Shown: one piece after another, positions 1 to 9,449 of the stretch
Layout of the letters: every line of letters starts with the position of its first letter
Numbering within the stretch: position 1 is the stretch's first letter
Assembly: GCA_030673965.1 (NCBI GenBank)
Contig: JAUTCN010000014.1
Location: forward strand, 1-53,614
Reading direction: 5' to 3'
Origin: Fusobacterium sp. JB019
Lineage (GTDB): Bacteria; Fusobacteriota; Fusobacteriia; Fusobacteriales; Fusobacteriaceae
DNA: 53,614 nucleotides
The notes under the pieces: model-generated
What the model was told of the DNA's origin: nothing
What the model saw: the letters and a program-made list of their open reading frames with translations, nothing else
Databases searched by the model: none
Position numbers and translations under genes: made by a program

Positions 1-2002
1 ATAATAATGTTCCTTTATTTGTAATATTTTTACTAGCATCAATATCTAAAGATTTATCTCCAGCAACAATAGTTCCATCATTATTAACGTTTTCTGTATT
101 TATTGTTACTCCATTACCTTTTATTGATCCTTCATTTGAAACCAATTCAGAGGAAGTTATATTTGTCTCATCTGTAGAAATAATTCTACCTGAAGATTTA
201 TTAATTAAGCTTCCTTTTCCTGAAGTTTTCCCTGAAATATTAGTAGTTTCTGAATACGTTGATCCTTCATTTGTAAAACTATCTGAATTTATATTCAATC
301 TAGTTGCTGCATAAATACTTCCTTTGTTATCTAAAGAAGTTGATGAAATCAAGGCTTCTCTAGAAGATTGAATTTTACCTGTCTCTGAATTTAATACAGA
401 GTTAGAATTAATTATATTTAACTCTGATCCACTTAAAATTTTTCCACTATTTAATATATCGTTATAACCATCTATATTTACTAATACATTGGAAGATAAT
501 TCCCCTGTCTCCATATTAGTTAGGGAACCATTTCCTGAAATATTTAATTTATTTACGCCTAAAATTTTACCTGCATTGTCAATATTTTTAGATGCTATAT
601 TTAATATATCTCTTCCTGTAATAGCTTTTTTATTATAAATTTTCCCTGCGTCTATATCTACATTTGCAGCTATTATTGTTCCTTCATTGTATATTTGATT
701 ATTATCTGTATAAGAAATTGTTCCATCTTCTAACTTAGACTTTACATTAATGTCTAATGTTTTTCCTGAAACTATTAAAGAGTCTTCTCCATATACATTA
801 ACTTTTTCTGTATTTATTTCTACATTTTGAACCCTATTTTGGTCTTCATCCATAGATATTAACGTACTTCCATTGCTAACTTCTAACTCTTTACCTGAAA
901 TTTTAACATTATCTTTACCCTTAGCATAGCCATCATTTCCTTTAAATGATACTTTTCCTGTAGCATTAACTTTTAGATCTTTTTCAGCTAAAATTAATCC
1001 CTTATTACCATCTTGAGTAAAGTCACCTTCAACATTAACTTTTATATCTCCAACTCTAGTAGCTGCATTTTTTAATAATACATTACCTTTAGAGTCCACT
1101 GTTAAATCATCTATTGTAGCAACCATTTGACCTTTACTATTTACTCCAACTCCTTTATCAGTAGCAATTAAAGTAATTTTTCCAGCAGACATTGCTCCCA
1201 ATTCACTAGCATCTATTCCATACTCATAATTACTAGTTGCACCTTCTTCACTTGTGTATTCCCCAGTTTCATAGTTAAAAGTATTGCTTCCTGTTAATAT
1301 TTTTATTTCCTTAGTTGATCTATTTTCAGTTCTTCCACTATGAAGTGCTCCACCTATTTTTGAAGCTTTTGAAATTATATTAAAATAGTCAACTCTTGCT
1401 ATATTAATAGAACCTCCACTTGCTAACTCAACTTGCCCATCAGTTATCTTGAAAACTATTCCACCATTTTCATTAATTTCATCAACTAATTTACCTGTAG
1501 TCATAGTTACTTTAGATGTATTTAAAAATCCACCATTACTTAAATATATTCCGTTAGGATTAGCTAATATGAACTCTGCTTCTTTTCCAGCTATTTCTAT
1601 AAAACCTTCTATTTCAGATCTTGTTAAACCTGTAACTTCAGATAAAATTGTTTTAGCTTCTTTTCCAGCTTCAATATTAGGATTTCCATAAATTAATCCA
1701 GCTAAATCTGTTAACGTCATTTGAGATGAATTGTTTAAGATCATTCCATTTTCATCAACATTAAACTTTAAAAATTTATTATGAGATAAACCTCTCTCAT
1801 TAGGTGTAACTATATCCACTTGATCAATATTATTCTTTGTTTTTCTTATTATAGCCTGATGTTTACTTAATGCATCTTCATCAACAATAACACCAGCTGC
1901 ATAAGAAACAACATCCAGTGGACTAACTAAATTATAAATAGCCAAACTTATTAAACCACCTATAATTTTTTTACTCTTACTATCCAAATCTTTTTTCTTC
2001 AT
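1..2002 (-). CDS. TpsA-type filamentous haemagglutinin/adhesin, N-terminal part (gene continues beyond left edge)
   Basis: About 667 codons are open from the ATG at 2002 to the window edge with no stop. The start has a GAGGTGG ribosome site a few bases upstream. The N-terminus is basic then hydrophobic (MKKKDLDSKSKKIIGG...), like a long signal peptide. It is followed by a TPS-type secretion domain with the hallmark NPNGI (read near 1545-1575), then many short repeats of the form N-x-G-x-I / L-x-I-x-(S/G), as in right-handed beta-helix exoproteins. Family knowledge: TpsA proteins cross the outer membrane through a cognate TpsB. The TpsB gene lies immediately upstream at 2175-3902, so pairing is likely. 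tpsA has its own upstream element (2074-2136) behind the tpsB terminator. C-terminal features cannot be judged. Confidence 0.88.
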   Translation of the reverse strand, partial: MKKKDLDSKSKKIIGGLISLAIYNLVSPLDVVSYAAGVIVDEDALSKHQAIIRKTKNNIDQVDIVTPNERGLSHNKFLKFNVDENGMILNNSSQMTLTDLAGLIYGNPNIEAGKEAKTILSEVTGLTRSEIEGFIEIAGKEAEFILANPNGIYLSNGGFLNTSKVTMTTGKLVDEINENGGIVFKITDGQVELASGGSINIARVDYFNIISKASKIGGALHSGRTENRSTKEIKILTGSNTFNYETGEYTSEEGATSNYEYGIDASELGAMSAGKITLIATDKGVGVNSKGQMVATIDDLTVDSKGNVLLKNAATRVGDIKVNVEGDFTQDGNKGLILAEKDLKVNATGKVSFKGNDGYAKGKDNVKISGKELEVSNGSTLISMDEDQNRVQNVEINTEKVNVYGEDSLIVSGKTLDINVKSKLEDGTISYTDNNQIYNEGTIIAANVDIDAGKIYNKKAITGRDILNIASKNIDNAGKILGVNKLNISGNGSLTNMETGELSSNVLVNIDGYNDILNSGKILSGSELNIINSNSVLNSETGKIQSSREALISSTSLDNKGSIYAATRLNINSDSFTNEGSTYSETTNISGKTSGKGSLINKSSGRIISTDETNITSSELVSNEGSIKGNGVTINTENVNNDGTIVAGDKSLDIDASKNITNKGTLL

Positions 2003-2073
2003 ATGACCACCTCATACCTTTATTAAAAACACATAAAAATTATTATTTATACTTTATTTTCATTCTTACACAT

Positions 2074-2136
2074 ATTATTACAAATGATTCAATATATGTA
2101 TATATTACTTAATTAAGCTAACCTTTCATAAGTAAA
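2074..2136 (-). promoter_or_regulatory. Conserved 63-bp upstream element of tpsA
   Basis: Read on the minus strand the element has three blocks: TTTACTTATGAAAGGTT, 13 nt, AATATATACAT, 11 nt, TTTGTAATAAT. The same blocks with identical spacing occur at 9450-9512 before the lipoprotein/autotransporter operon. It ends 71 nt before the tpsA start and begins inside the T-run of the tpsB terminator. It is probably a promoter or activator site. The exact -35/-10 boxes are not evident. Confidence 0.6.
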
Positions 2137-2164
2137 AAAAACTTCTCCAATTTAATTGGAGAAG
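2133..2164 (-). terminator. Terminator after tpsB
   Basis: A perfect 10-bp stem (CTTCTCCAAT / ATTGGAGAAG) with a 3-nt loop is followed on the minus strand by eight T residues. It lies about 10 bp after the tpsB stop and separates tpsB from tpsA. Confidence 0.9.
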
Positions 2165-2174
2165 TATTTTTATA

Positions 2175-3902
2175 TTAAAAACTCATACTTCCTGTTAAAT
2201 ATATTCTACCTTTTTTATCTACTTCTAAGTAATCTGGATAGTAAATTGGTATTCCACAACTTACACTTATATTAGCAAAACTAATATCTTTATATAATCC
2301 AAAAGCTACTGAAGCAATTTCTTCGTTTGATAAATATTTTGGATTATTTTTATTTGAACTATTTTTTACAAATCCATAATCTATTCCTACATAAAATTTA
2401 GTTTGATTTAATTGTCTAGCTATAGGATTTTTAGATTCTGTTAAGAAAGTATAATTCAATTGATTTTTTACATATATACCTTTTTCTCCAGTTACTCCAT
2501 CTTTAAATCCTCTTACTGTTACATCATCTCCTATTGACATCTTATCTCCACTATATAAAATATCTGGAGAATACTGTGAATCAAATGTAAATTCATAAGC
2601 TAACCCAAGATTCATGAAAGTAAATGGTTTATAATATCTTGTATAAAATTTAAACTTGTCATATTGACGTTTAGCTTGACTATTATACTTATCTTTATCA
2701 GCTCCTAAACTTCCTAAACCTCTCACATAGCTAAGTTTATTAAAAATACTTCCACCTGCTAAAATACCACTATAAGATAAATCTATTTGCTCACTAGCTG
2801 ATTTATAACTACTTGTCTCAACAAAACTTTTTTCTATAAATGTTTTTGAATCTTTAAAGGCAAAAGTCGATCCTAATTTTATTTTTCCTTTACTTCCATC
2901 ATATAAAGTTCTATTCAATTTAAATTTAGCACTAGAACTTTTAGATTCATTTAAAGAACTCGTTATTTTACCTGGTATAGTATTTCTTGTTTGTGAGTAA
3001 TTATATGTAACCCCTGTTTCCCACCAACCAATAGGAAGAGTATAATCTGCAAAAACACTTCTACTATATCTTACAGAATCATCATCTAATGTAGAAGAAC
3101 CTTGAACAAATAACGTGTCACTAGCTCCTAATACGTTTCCTGTAGACATTCCTACTTTAACACTATTTTTACCTGTGCCTTCACTACCTAAATTATCAAA
3201 ATCCACATTTACGCTACCTAATTTAGTTTCATGTACATCTCCAATTATAATAGTTTGACCTATTTTTGTACCTGGATTTAATTTAAACTTACCTTGAGTA
3301 TTTGGAGCAGAGCTTAAATTAGCTTCTGAATACTCTATCTTTTTAAGATTTACAGTATCTCCTTCTTTAAAGACTAAATTTAAATTTTCCTTTAATTTAG
3401 ATTTATTTTTACTTCTATCAATTATTAACACTTTTTCTATTTTTCCCTCAAAAATCTTTAATTTTAATTCTCCTTGAGAAATATTTTGATTTATAGGTAA
3501 AGTCACACGAGCAGCTACATAACCTTTTTTAATATAACTATTTGTTATATCTTTAACTAAATTATGTATATCTCCCATACCTAAATCTTTCTTTGCATAT
3601 TTTTTTACTATCTTTATTTTCTCTTTAACACTTAACTTATTAGCATTTATAAGAGTTATTTGTTTAATGTAAAATTTTCTTCCAGACTGAAATTGTACAT
3701 CTTCTTTTTCTTTAACTTTTTCCTTTTCTTGTAACTCTTTTTTTAAAATATTTTTTATTCTTTTTTCTTCAAGCCGTTTTTCTTGCAGTTGCATTTCTCT
3801 ATCACTATTATTTTGAGGTGAAGAGATAGAGTACGATACATTTTCTAATGCAAATGTCAGTCCAACTAATAAAAAAACCTTACTTAATGTCTTTTTTTTC
3901 AT
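2175..3902 (-). CDS. TpsB/FhaC-family two-partner secretion outer-membrane transporter
   Basis: The protein has 575 aa. A signal peptide (residues 1-25) is followed by a lysine/glutamate-rich helical stretch (about 35-70) like the plug helix/linker of FhaC. A POTRA_2 segment covers about 75-165 (IKQITLINAN... to a strand ending KVLIID). A ShlB-type 16-stranded barrel covers the rest, with the conserved VRGF motif (DDVTVRGFKDG) and a terminal GSMSF strand that fits BAM recognition. Length matches the family (about 550-590 aa). The start is preceded by GGGGAG. It sits 13 bp after the OmpA lipoprotein gene, so it is the last gene of the operon. Expected role: export of the TpsA encoded just downstream. 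Confidence 0.94.
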   Translation of the reverse strand: MKKKTLSKVFLLVGLTFALENVSYSISSPQNNSDREMQLQEKRLEEKRIKNILKKELQEKEKVKEKEDVQFQSGRKFYIKQITLINANKLSVKEKIKIVKKYAKKDLGMGDIHNLVKDITNSYIKKGYVAARVTLPINQNISQGELKLKIFEGKIEKVLIIDRSKNKSKLKENLNLVFKEGDTVNLKKIEYSEANLSSAPNTQGKFKLNPGTKIGQTIIIGDVHETKLGSVNVDFDNLGSEGTGKNSVKVGMSTGNVLGASDTLFVQGSSTLDDDSVRYSRSVFADYTLPIGWWETGVTYNYSQTRNTIPGKITSSLNESKSSSAKFKLNRTLYDGSKGKIKLGSTFAFKDSKTFIEKSFVETSSYKSASEQIDLSYSGILAGGSIFNKLSYVRGLGSLGADKDKYNSQAKRQYDKFKFYTRYYKPFTFMNLGLAYEFTFDSQYSPDILYSGDKMSIGDDVTVRGFKDGVTGEKGIYVKNQLNYTFLTESKNPIARQLNQTKFYVGIDYGFVKNSSNKNNPKYLSNEEIASVAFGLYKDISFANISVSCGIPIYYPDYLEVDKKGRIYLTGSMSF

Positions 3903-3915
3903 AAACTACTCCCCT

Positions 3916-4371
3916 CTAACTATCAGCTTCATCAAAAAATAATTCCACTCTTCTATTTTTTCTTCTATTTTCTGCAGTGTCATTAGGAACCACTGGATCA
4001 CTTTCTCCCCTAGGAATAATTAAAAATTGAATTTTATTATCTTTAGGTAGTAAAGTTTTTACTACATTAGCTATTGTGTTAGCTCTTTTTCTTGATAAAA
4101 TTACATTATATTCATCTGATCCATAGTTATCTGTATGACCTACGACCTTCAAAATTCCTTTTTTATCTTTTATTCTTTCTATCAACACCCTATTTATTTC
4201 TTCAACAATAAAAGTAGATTCTGCAAGAGTACTTTTATCAAAATCAAAAGTACCGCTTGTATCATCTATAACCATTAAAGGAATACTATAAACTGCAACT
4301 CTCACTCTTTCTTGAAAACTACTACAAGATACTAATAGAAATGCACATAATATTACAAATGTTTTTTTCAT
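3916..4371 (-). CDS. OmpA-family peptidoglycan-binding lipoprotein
   Basis: The protein has 151 aa. A short lipoprotein signal has lipobox LVSC with Cys16. The OmpA C-terminal domain fills about residues 40-148: FDFDKSTL, GHTDNYGSDEYN, LSRKRANTIANVV and NRRKNRRVELFF, which carry the D and R residues that bind diaminopimelate. There is no beta-barrel, so it resembles a Pal-like tether. It lies between the unknown small gene and tpsB with gaps of 11 and 13 bp, in an operon otherwise devoted to type V secretion. It may anchor the export apparatus or the envelope to peptidoglycan (inference). Confidence 0.9.
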   Translation of the reverse strand: MKKTFVILCAFLLVSCSSFQERVRVAVYSIPLMVIDDTSGTFDFDKSTLAESTFIVEEINRVLIERIKDKKGILKVVGHTDNYGSDEYNVILSRKRANTIANVVKTLLPKDNKIQFLIIPRGESDPVVPNDTAENRRKNRRVELFFDEADS

Positions 4372-4382
4372 ATTTTTCTCCT

Positions 4383-5051
4383 TTAAAATGCTATACTTCC
4401 TCTTAAAAATATCTCTTCTTCATCATTATTTTGAATTTCTTCCTTTAATATTCCTAAATCTAAAATATTATATTCTTCAATCTTACTCTCAGGAATTAAA
4501 TAAGTAATTATTTTTTCTAATTTTTTAGCACTTATTTCTCCTGAACCATAAAAAATCTTTTTATAAAATTTTTCATATTTCATAATTCCTGTATCTTCGA
4601 TTTTTAATTTTTGTTTTTCTTTCTTAGAATAATATTTATAACTTGTTTTTAAAGTTTTTATAGGAACATACATTATCATATCAATATGATCAAGACTTAT
4701 TAAATATGATTTCTCATTTGTACTTACTATTCTTTCTTTGTCATCATATTTTGTAGTTATCTCGTATATTTTTTCATTTATAGCTTCTTCATCAATTATA
4801 AATTTATCTTTATTGTCAAAAACATTTCTGTATGTATATAATTTTTTATTAACTTTATTTTTATCTTTGGTAATTACTAAATAAAAATTTCTAACTATTG
4901 GATTTCCATTTATTTCATCAGTTACCTCATAAGTATATATTTTTTTATTAAGTTTAGTGGAATTTGACAAAACCTTTATTCTTATATTAGAAAATGCAGA
5001 TGTTGACAGTATAACCATTAAAATCATAATTATATATTTTTTAAAATTCAT
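4383..5051 (-). CDS. Small exported protein of unknown function within the adhesin operon
   Basis: It has 222 aa from the ATG at 5051 (MNFKKYIIM...). A GTG at 5060 could add three residues, but the ATG is better placed after GGAAGGGTAGGTG. The start lies inside the last codons of the upstream autotransporter gene (11-bp overlap), which suggests translational coupling. A clear signal peptide ends near SAFS. The mature part is charged and beta-rich, without cysteines or a domain I recognise. The final residues FLRGSIAF resemble a terminal outer-membrane strand and parallel the GSMSF end of the neighbouring TpsB, but the protein is too short and polar to be an obvious barrel. Confidence 0.8.
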   Translation of the reverse strand: MNFKKYIIMILMVILSTSAFSNIRIKVLSNSTKLNKKIYTYEVTDEINGNPIVRNFYLVITKDKNKVNKKLYTYRNVFDNKDKFIIDEEAINEKIYEITTKYDDKERIVSTNEKSYLISLDHIDMIMYVPIKTLKTSYKYYSKKEKQKLKIEDTGIMKYEKFYKKIFYGSGEISAKKLEKIITYLIPESKIEEYNILDLGILKEEIQNNDEEEIFLRGSIAF

Positions 5052-8000
5052 AAGTAACACCTACCCTTCCTAAGGCTTGCCAGAAATTTTCTCCCATTTC
5101 AGCAGAAATTAGTCCATAAACAGAAAGTCTATCATTTATATCTATTTCTTGTTTCAAATCAACACTTAATATAAATCTTGGTAATTTAACTGAATAAATA
5201 TCATATTTTGCTTTTTCATTAAAAATATAATAACCTCTTCTATTATCTATCATCCCATTAAAGAAATATTCTAAATTAACTCCTAATTCTGTAAATCTAT
5301 TTTGATTCCTATGCTCCCATTTAGTTCCTAATTTAACATTTGGAATATTTTCTCTTAAAGATGGTAAGTTCATTATATAGTATTCGTTTCCTGTTTCCTT
5401 ATATCCCTCTATATAATTAAATAAATAACCCAAACTAGCGTGAGTTCTTATTACACTATCTCTAGAAACTCTGTATTTATATTCACCTACTAGTCCTATA
5501 TTAAATCCATAAGATTCATAATTAGCATTAACAATATATTCTTTTCCAGTGATACCTCTTTCTAATTTATGTTTATTTATAGAAGTTCCTACATACCCTC
5601 CAATTTTAAAATCTTCTATTTGATAAGCTGCATTAAAATTTAGTATATAAGAATTTAATTTTTCACTACTATTATATTTATATTTAACCTTGCTCTCTAA
5701 ACCTGTAAATCCTAAACCTAAAATTATATTTTCTCTTATCTTATAATAACTATCTAATTTTCCTCCATAAGTATCATAGAAGAAATATCCTTTTTTATCT
5801 CCAGCTTTATAATTTCCAGATTTAACAATTGGTCCCGCATCTATATAATAAGGAATCTCTGCATTGTGAATTTTTTCTATAACTTTAAACTTATCTTTTA
5901 GATTTGTGGCCTCTGATAAGTATTTTTTATCTAAGAAGTTATAAGAGTAATTCCATACACCATTTTTATAAGAATCTGGTAAATTATCTCCCCCAGTTTT
6001 TCTTTTTAAAACCATACTTAAATCAGTTTTATCTGAAGATAATCTATAAGTTCCTTCCCAACCTGAAACATAGTTCAATACTTCAATATTATCTTCTGTT
6101 ACCTTTATTTCTTCATTTGTATAAATGTTAGGGACAACAATTTCATCAACATCATCAGCTACAACATAAACACTGTCTAGTGGCTTATATGATAATTTAC
6201 CTTGAATATCTAAACTATTTGCATGAACTGTACTTGTATATTTATTCCCATCAACATTATTTCTATTAACTTCTACTTCCATTGTAAGAGTTTTGTCTGT
6301 GGCAATTTCTAAATTTCCAGTATATGAACTAGTATCTTCATGCCCTGTAGCAAGGGTATTTCTAATTGGAGACTTTAATGTAGTGTCTTTCTTTATAGCA
6401 AATTCTCCACTAGTAATATCCATATGAGAAAATCCTTTTAAAGAATAATCTATATTATGAGTTGTCGAACTTGAAAAGTCATCTTTACCATAAAATCTTC
6501 CAACTCCACCTGAAGAAACAACTGTTCCTATAACTGTTGACTTTTCATCCATATATAAATTACTATCCTCTATACCCATATATATAGCAACACCGTCAGT
6601 AGCTGTATTAGAAACGTTTCCATTATTTATTACAGTTGCATCTTTTACTGCTTGAATACCATATGATTCTTTTGTTTCAACATTAATATTTCCATCATTT
6701 TGTAAAGTTGTTCCATCTAAACCAACTAATCCAGAAGAATCTACACCTTTTATTGTTATGTTTCCTGTATTAATTGCTTTTTTTATAGAGTTTCTAGCAA
6801 AAGCTCCCATTGATCCCTTTGCATCTGAATCTATAAGAACATCTCCAAAAACTTTAACCTCTTTATTTCCTACTGAAGATACATATAAATCTGTTCTTCC
6901 TGAAGTGAAATCTCCAGCATTAACATCAAAGGCTATTATTCCCTCACCTTTAATTTTTATACCACCTGTATTTAAAACACTTATATTTTCATTTTCATAG
7001 TAAACACCTATTTGATTTTTTCCACTTAATGTTATTTCCCCTGTGTTTGATATTGATTTTCCATTAGGGTTATAAATAGCTACACCATTAGTATCATTCA
7101 TTTTTATTGTTCCACTATTTATAACTTGAGCTCCATTTTTTGAATGAACTGCAAAGTTTTGCTGTCCACCTTGAATATCTATATTTCCTTGATTTTCAAC
7201 AATACCTGTATTTGGAGTTACTACTCCTGAACTATTTGTGTTGTCTTCTACATAAATTATTTTGTTTTGAATTCCATTTACAGCTACAACATCTCCTCTA
7301 TTTATACCTCTTGTAATAGTTCCTGTAACTTTAAATGCTCCTGAATCTCTTGATCCATCTTTTATTAATATTCTTCCAACACTCTCAACTAATGAACTTT
7401 TCTCTTCATCTGTTGCAAATGCCCAGTTATTAATTCCATGAATTATCACATCTCCTGTATTTTGTAACTGACCTGGATTAAGATTATAATACTTTATACC
7501 GGTACCTTCATTTCCTTCAATAGTAACTGTTCCACTATTATGAAGTCCCTCTATATTTATTCCAACAATACCAATACCTTGGTTTCCTGTTATTTTTATA
7601 TTACCTGTATTTATTACTGAACCTGCAATTTTAGTTCCAACTACAACTTTATTCTCACTAGCTAGACCATAATTTATATTTCCTGTTAACTCAATATTTC
7701 CATGGTTTTCAACTTGGCCACCTTTAGAAGATAATATTCCTCTTAAAGAACTTCCAGTTCCTATAATTCTTCCTGTAGCTGTATTTATAGAAGTTGTTTT
7801 ATTTGCAGTTCTAGTTACTCCTATTTCTTCTGGACCATTCATTCCTGTTAAAGTATTTCCTATTAAATTTATTGTTCCACTATTTTTTTGAACTCCGTCA
7901 ATACCTTCATTATGCAATATTTCCATTCCTGAATTTTTAGAATATCCATTAACATTTATAATCCCTTTATTTTCTGAGGTTCCACCTTTTAAAGTCATAC

Positions 8001-8502
8001 CAGATGCTAAAATAGAACTATCCGATATATTAATTACCCCTGTAGTATCATTTATCATAGTTACACCACTACCAGTATTCCCTCCATGTCCTATCATACC
8101 TATAACTTCTTTACCTATAATTTCTATTTCACCTTTATTTGTTATAGTTGCTGTATTTGAAGCATTTGGATCTGTAGGTTCAGAGGAATAACTTGAATTT
8201 ATTCCTGTTCCACCTTCTATAGAATCTATAATTATTTTTTTATTCTCATTATTTATTATTGTTGCATCTATACCTCTAATACCTGTTAAGTTAGCATTGT
8301 TTGTAGGGTCATTTCCGTTTACTTTTATTTCAGCATCATTAATTAATGTATCTCCTGCTCCCCCTTCCAAAGCTTCTCTTTCTGCTTTGGAAGGGTTATT
8401 TGTATTATTTACTTCTATGTTTACTGATTGTATTTTATCTGTAGAGTATGCTAAATTACTTAAAATAAATATTCCAATACATATTCTTTTCCATCTTTCC
8501 AT
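5041..8502 (-). CDS. Type Va autotransporter adhesin
   Basis: The protein has 1153 aa. A signal peptide (MERWKRICIGIFILSNLAYS) precedes a long passenger (about 25-800) made of roughly 20-residue beta-helix-like repeats of the type N-x-G-x-I-x-(I/V)-x-G. The final 260-280 residues are an autotransporter barrel with alternating aromatic strands, ending GRVGVTYEF with the usual terminal Phe. No protease triad was noticed, so an adhesin or structural surface role is more likely than enzymatic. It begins 28 bp after the chaperone-like lipoprotein gene and overlaps the next gene. It is a monomeric autotransporter embedded in an operon that also encodes a TpsB. Confidence 0.92.
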   Translation of the reverse strand: MERWKRICIGIFILSNLAYSTDKIQSVNIEVNNTNNPSKAEREALEGGAGDTLINDAEIKVNGNDPTNNANLTGIRGIDATIINNENKKIIIDSIEGGTGINSSYSSEPTDPNASNTATITNKGEIEIIGKEVIGMIGHGGNTGSGVTMINDTTGVINISDSSILASGMTLKGGTSENKGIINVNGYSKNSGMEILHNEGIDGVQKNSGTINLIGNTLTGMNGPEEIGVTRTANKTTSINTATGRIIGTGSSLRGILSSKGGQVENHGNIELTGNINYGLASENKVVVGTKIAGSVINTGNIKITGNQGIGIVGINIEGLHNSGTVTIEGNEGTGIKYYNLNPGQLQNTGDVIIHGINNWAFATDEEKSSLVESVGRILIKDGSRDSGAFKVTGTITRGINRGDVVAVNGIQNKIIYVEDNTNSSGVVTPNTGIVENQGNIDIQGGQQNFAVHSKNGAQVINSGTIKMNDTNGVAIYNPNGKSISNTGEITLSGKNQIGVYYENENISVLNTGGIKIKGEGIIAFDVNAGDFTSGRTDLYVSSVGNKEVKVFGDVLIDSDAKGSMGAFARNSIKKAINTGNITIKGVDSSGLVGLDGTTLQNDGNINVETKESYGIQAVKDATVINNGNVSNTATDGVAIYMGIEDSNLYMDEKSTVIGTVVSSGGVGRFYGKDDFSSSTTHNIDYSLKGFSHMDITSGEFAIKKDTTLKSPIRNTLATGHEDTSSYTGNLEIATDKTLTMEVEVNRNNVDGNKYTSTVHANSLDIQGKLSYKPLDSVYVVADDVDEIVVPNIYTNEEIKVTEDNIEVLNYVSGWEGTYRLSSDKTDLSMVLKRKTGGDNLPDSYKNGVWNYSYNFLDKKYLSEATNLKDKFKVIEKIHNAEIPYYIDAGPIVKSGNYKAGDKKGYFFYDTYGGKLDSYYKIRENIILGLGFTGLESKVKYKYNSSEKLNSYILNFNAAYQIEDFKIGGYVGTSINKHKLERGITGKEYIVNANYESYGFNIGLVGEYKYRVSRDSVIRTHASLGYLFNYIEGYKETGNEYYIMNLPSLRENIPNVKLGTKWEHRNQNRFTELGVNLEYFFNGMIDNRRGYYIFNEKAKYDIYSVKLPRFILSVDLKQEIDINDRLSVYGLISAEMGENFWQALGRVGVTYEF

Positions 8503-8530
8503 CCCGCACTCCTTTTCACATCAAACACAT

Positions 8531-9388
8531 TTATTTTTTAGAGTTCTCCGCTAAATATCCTTCTACAATCTTGTCTATATCGTATTTCTCATTTATTTTT
8601 TTTAGGACATTTGTCACTTCTGCTTTAACTTTATTTTCATAAATTAAATTTTCTATAGCTTGATGAACTTCTTCTAATTTTTTACCTTCTAAATCTTTTT
8701 TATTATTTTCGTATACTTCCTTTATTTCTTCCTCTGTTACTTTAACATTTTTCTTTGCTTCAGTTAAAATATAGTAATCATTTACTTTTCTTCTTTTTAA
8801 TACAGTCATTTCCTCTTTTTGCTTTTTAGATTTGAAGTTTTCATTTGCTTCTTTGTATATAGCTTTTGAAAGTTCAATATCCAATTCTTTTCTTTGTTTC
8901 TCTATTTCTTCTTTGCTTAATCCTTCTCCTATCTTATATTTATCTTTTATAATAAGGATTTCTTTTGAAAGTTGATCTTTTAATTTAGCTCTTCCTATTA
9001 AATTTTCTATAGCATCGCTCACTTCTTCTAATTTCTTCCCATTTAAATCTTTTTTATTTGCATCGTATATTTCTTTTATTTCTTCTTTTGTTACTTTTAC
9101 TTTTTCTCCAGCTTTAGATAAAATATAGTAATCATTGACTACTCCTCTTTCTAAAGCTTCTAATTTTTCTTTTTCTTCTTTATTATCTTTAACTGATTTA
9201 AAAGCTTCTTTATAGCTAGCTTTACTTAGTAATATTTCTAGAATTTTCTTCTTATTATCCCCTGCAACTTTAAGTTCTTCCTTTGTTAATTTCATACTCT
9301 CCTCCTTAGTACCACCGTTTATCCCGCATCCTAGTAACATTAATAAACTTAAACTAGTTAAAACTTTTTTAAAATTAATTTTTTTCAC
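8531..9388 (-). CDS. Lipoprotein with two SurA-N-like chaperone repeats and no PPIase domain
   Basis: The protein has 285 aa. The lipobox LLGC places the lipidated Cys at 21. The mature part is almost all helix and very rich in Lys/Glu. It contains two clearly related halves. Each has V-N-D-Y-Y-I-L, then V-T-(K/E)-E-E-I-K-E-(I/V)-Y, then KKLEEV..AIENLI, around residues 83-155 and 187-260. This pattern resembles the N-terminal chaperone region of SurA/PrsA-type foldases, whose parvulin domain is absent here. First gene of the operon, directly before the autotransporter. Inference: a dedicated periplasmic holding chaperone for the exported passengers. Family assignment is by pattern only; a plain helical lipoprotein remains possible. 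Confidence 0.72.
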   Translation of the reverse strand: MKKINFKKVLTSLSLLMLLGCGINGGTKEESMKLTKEELKVAGDNKKKILEILLSKASYKEAFKSVKDNKEEKEKLEALERGVVNDYYILSKAGEKVKVTKEEIKEIYDANKKDLNGKKLEEVSDAIENLIGRAKLKDQLSKEILIIKDKYKIGEGLSKEEIEKQRKELDIELSKAIYKEANENFKSKKQKEEMTVLKRRKVNDYYILTEAKKNVKVTEEEIKEVYENNKKDLEGKKLEEVHQAIENLIYENKVKAEVTNVLKKINEKYDIDKIVEGYLAENSKK

Positions 9389-9449
9389 AGTCCCACTCCT
9401 TTCAATCTAAAATATAACTCCCTTATTATTAACTACATATATTAAGTTA

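Noticed and set aside
5904-6131. Small plus-strand frames within the autotransporter and haemagglutinin genes (also 1449-1691, 6758-7000, 8297-8554)
   Set aside because: All are antisense to strong coding sequence with signal peptides and domains on the minus strand; none has supporting signals.
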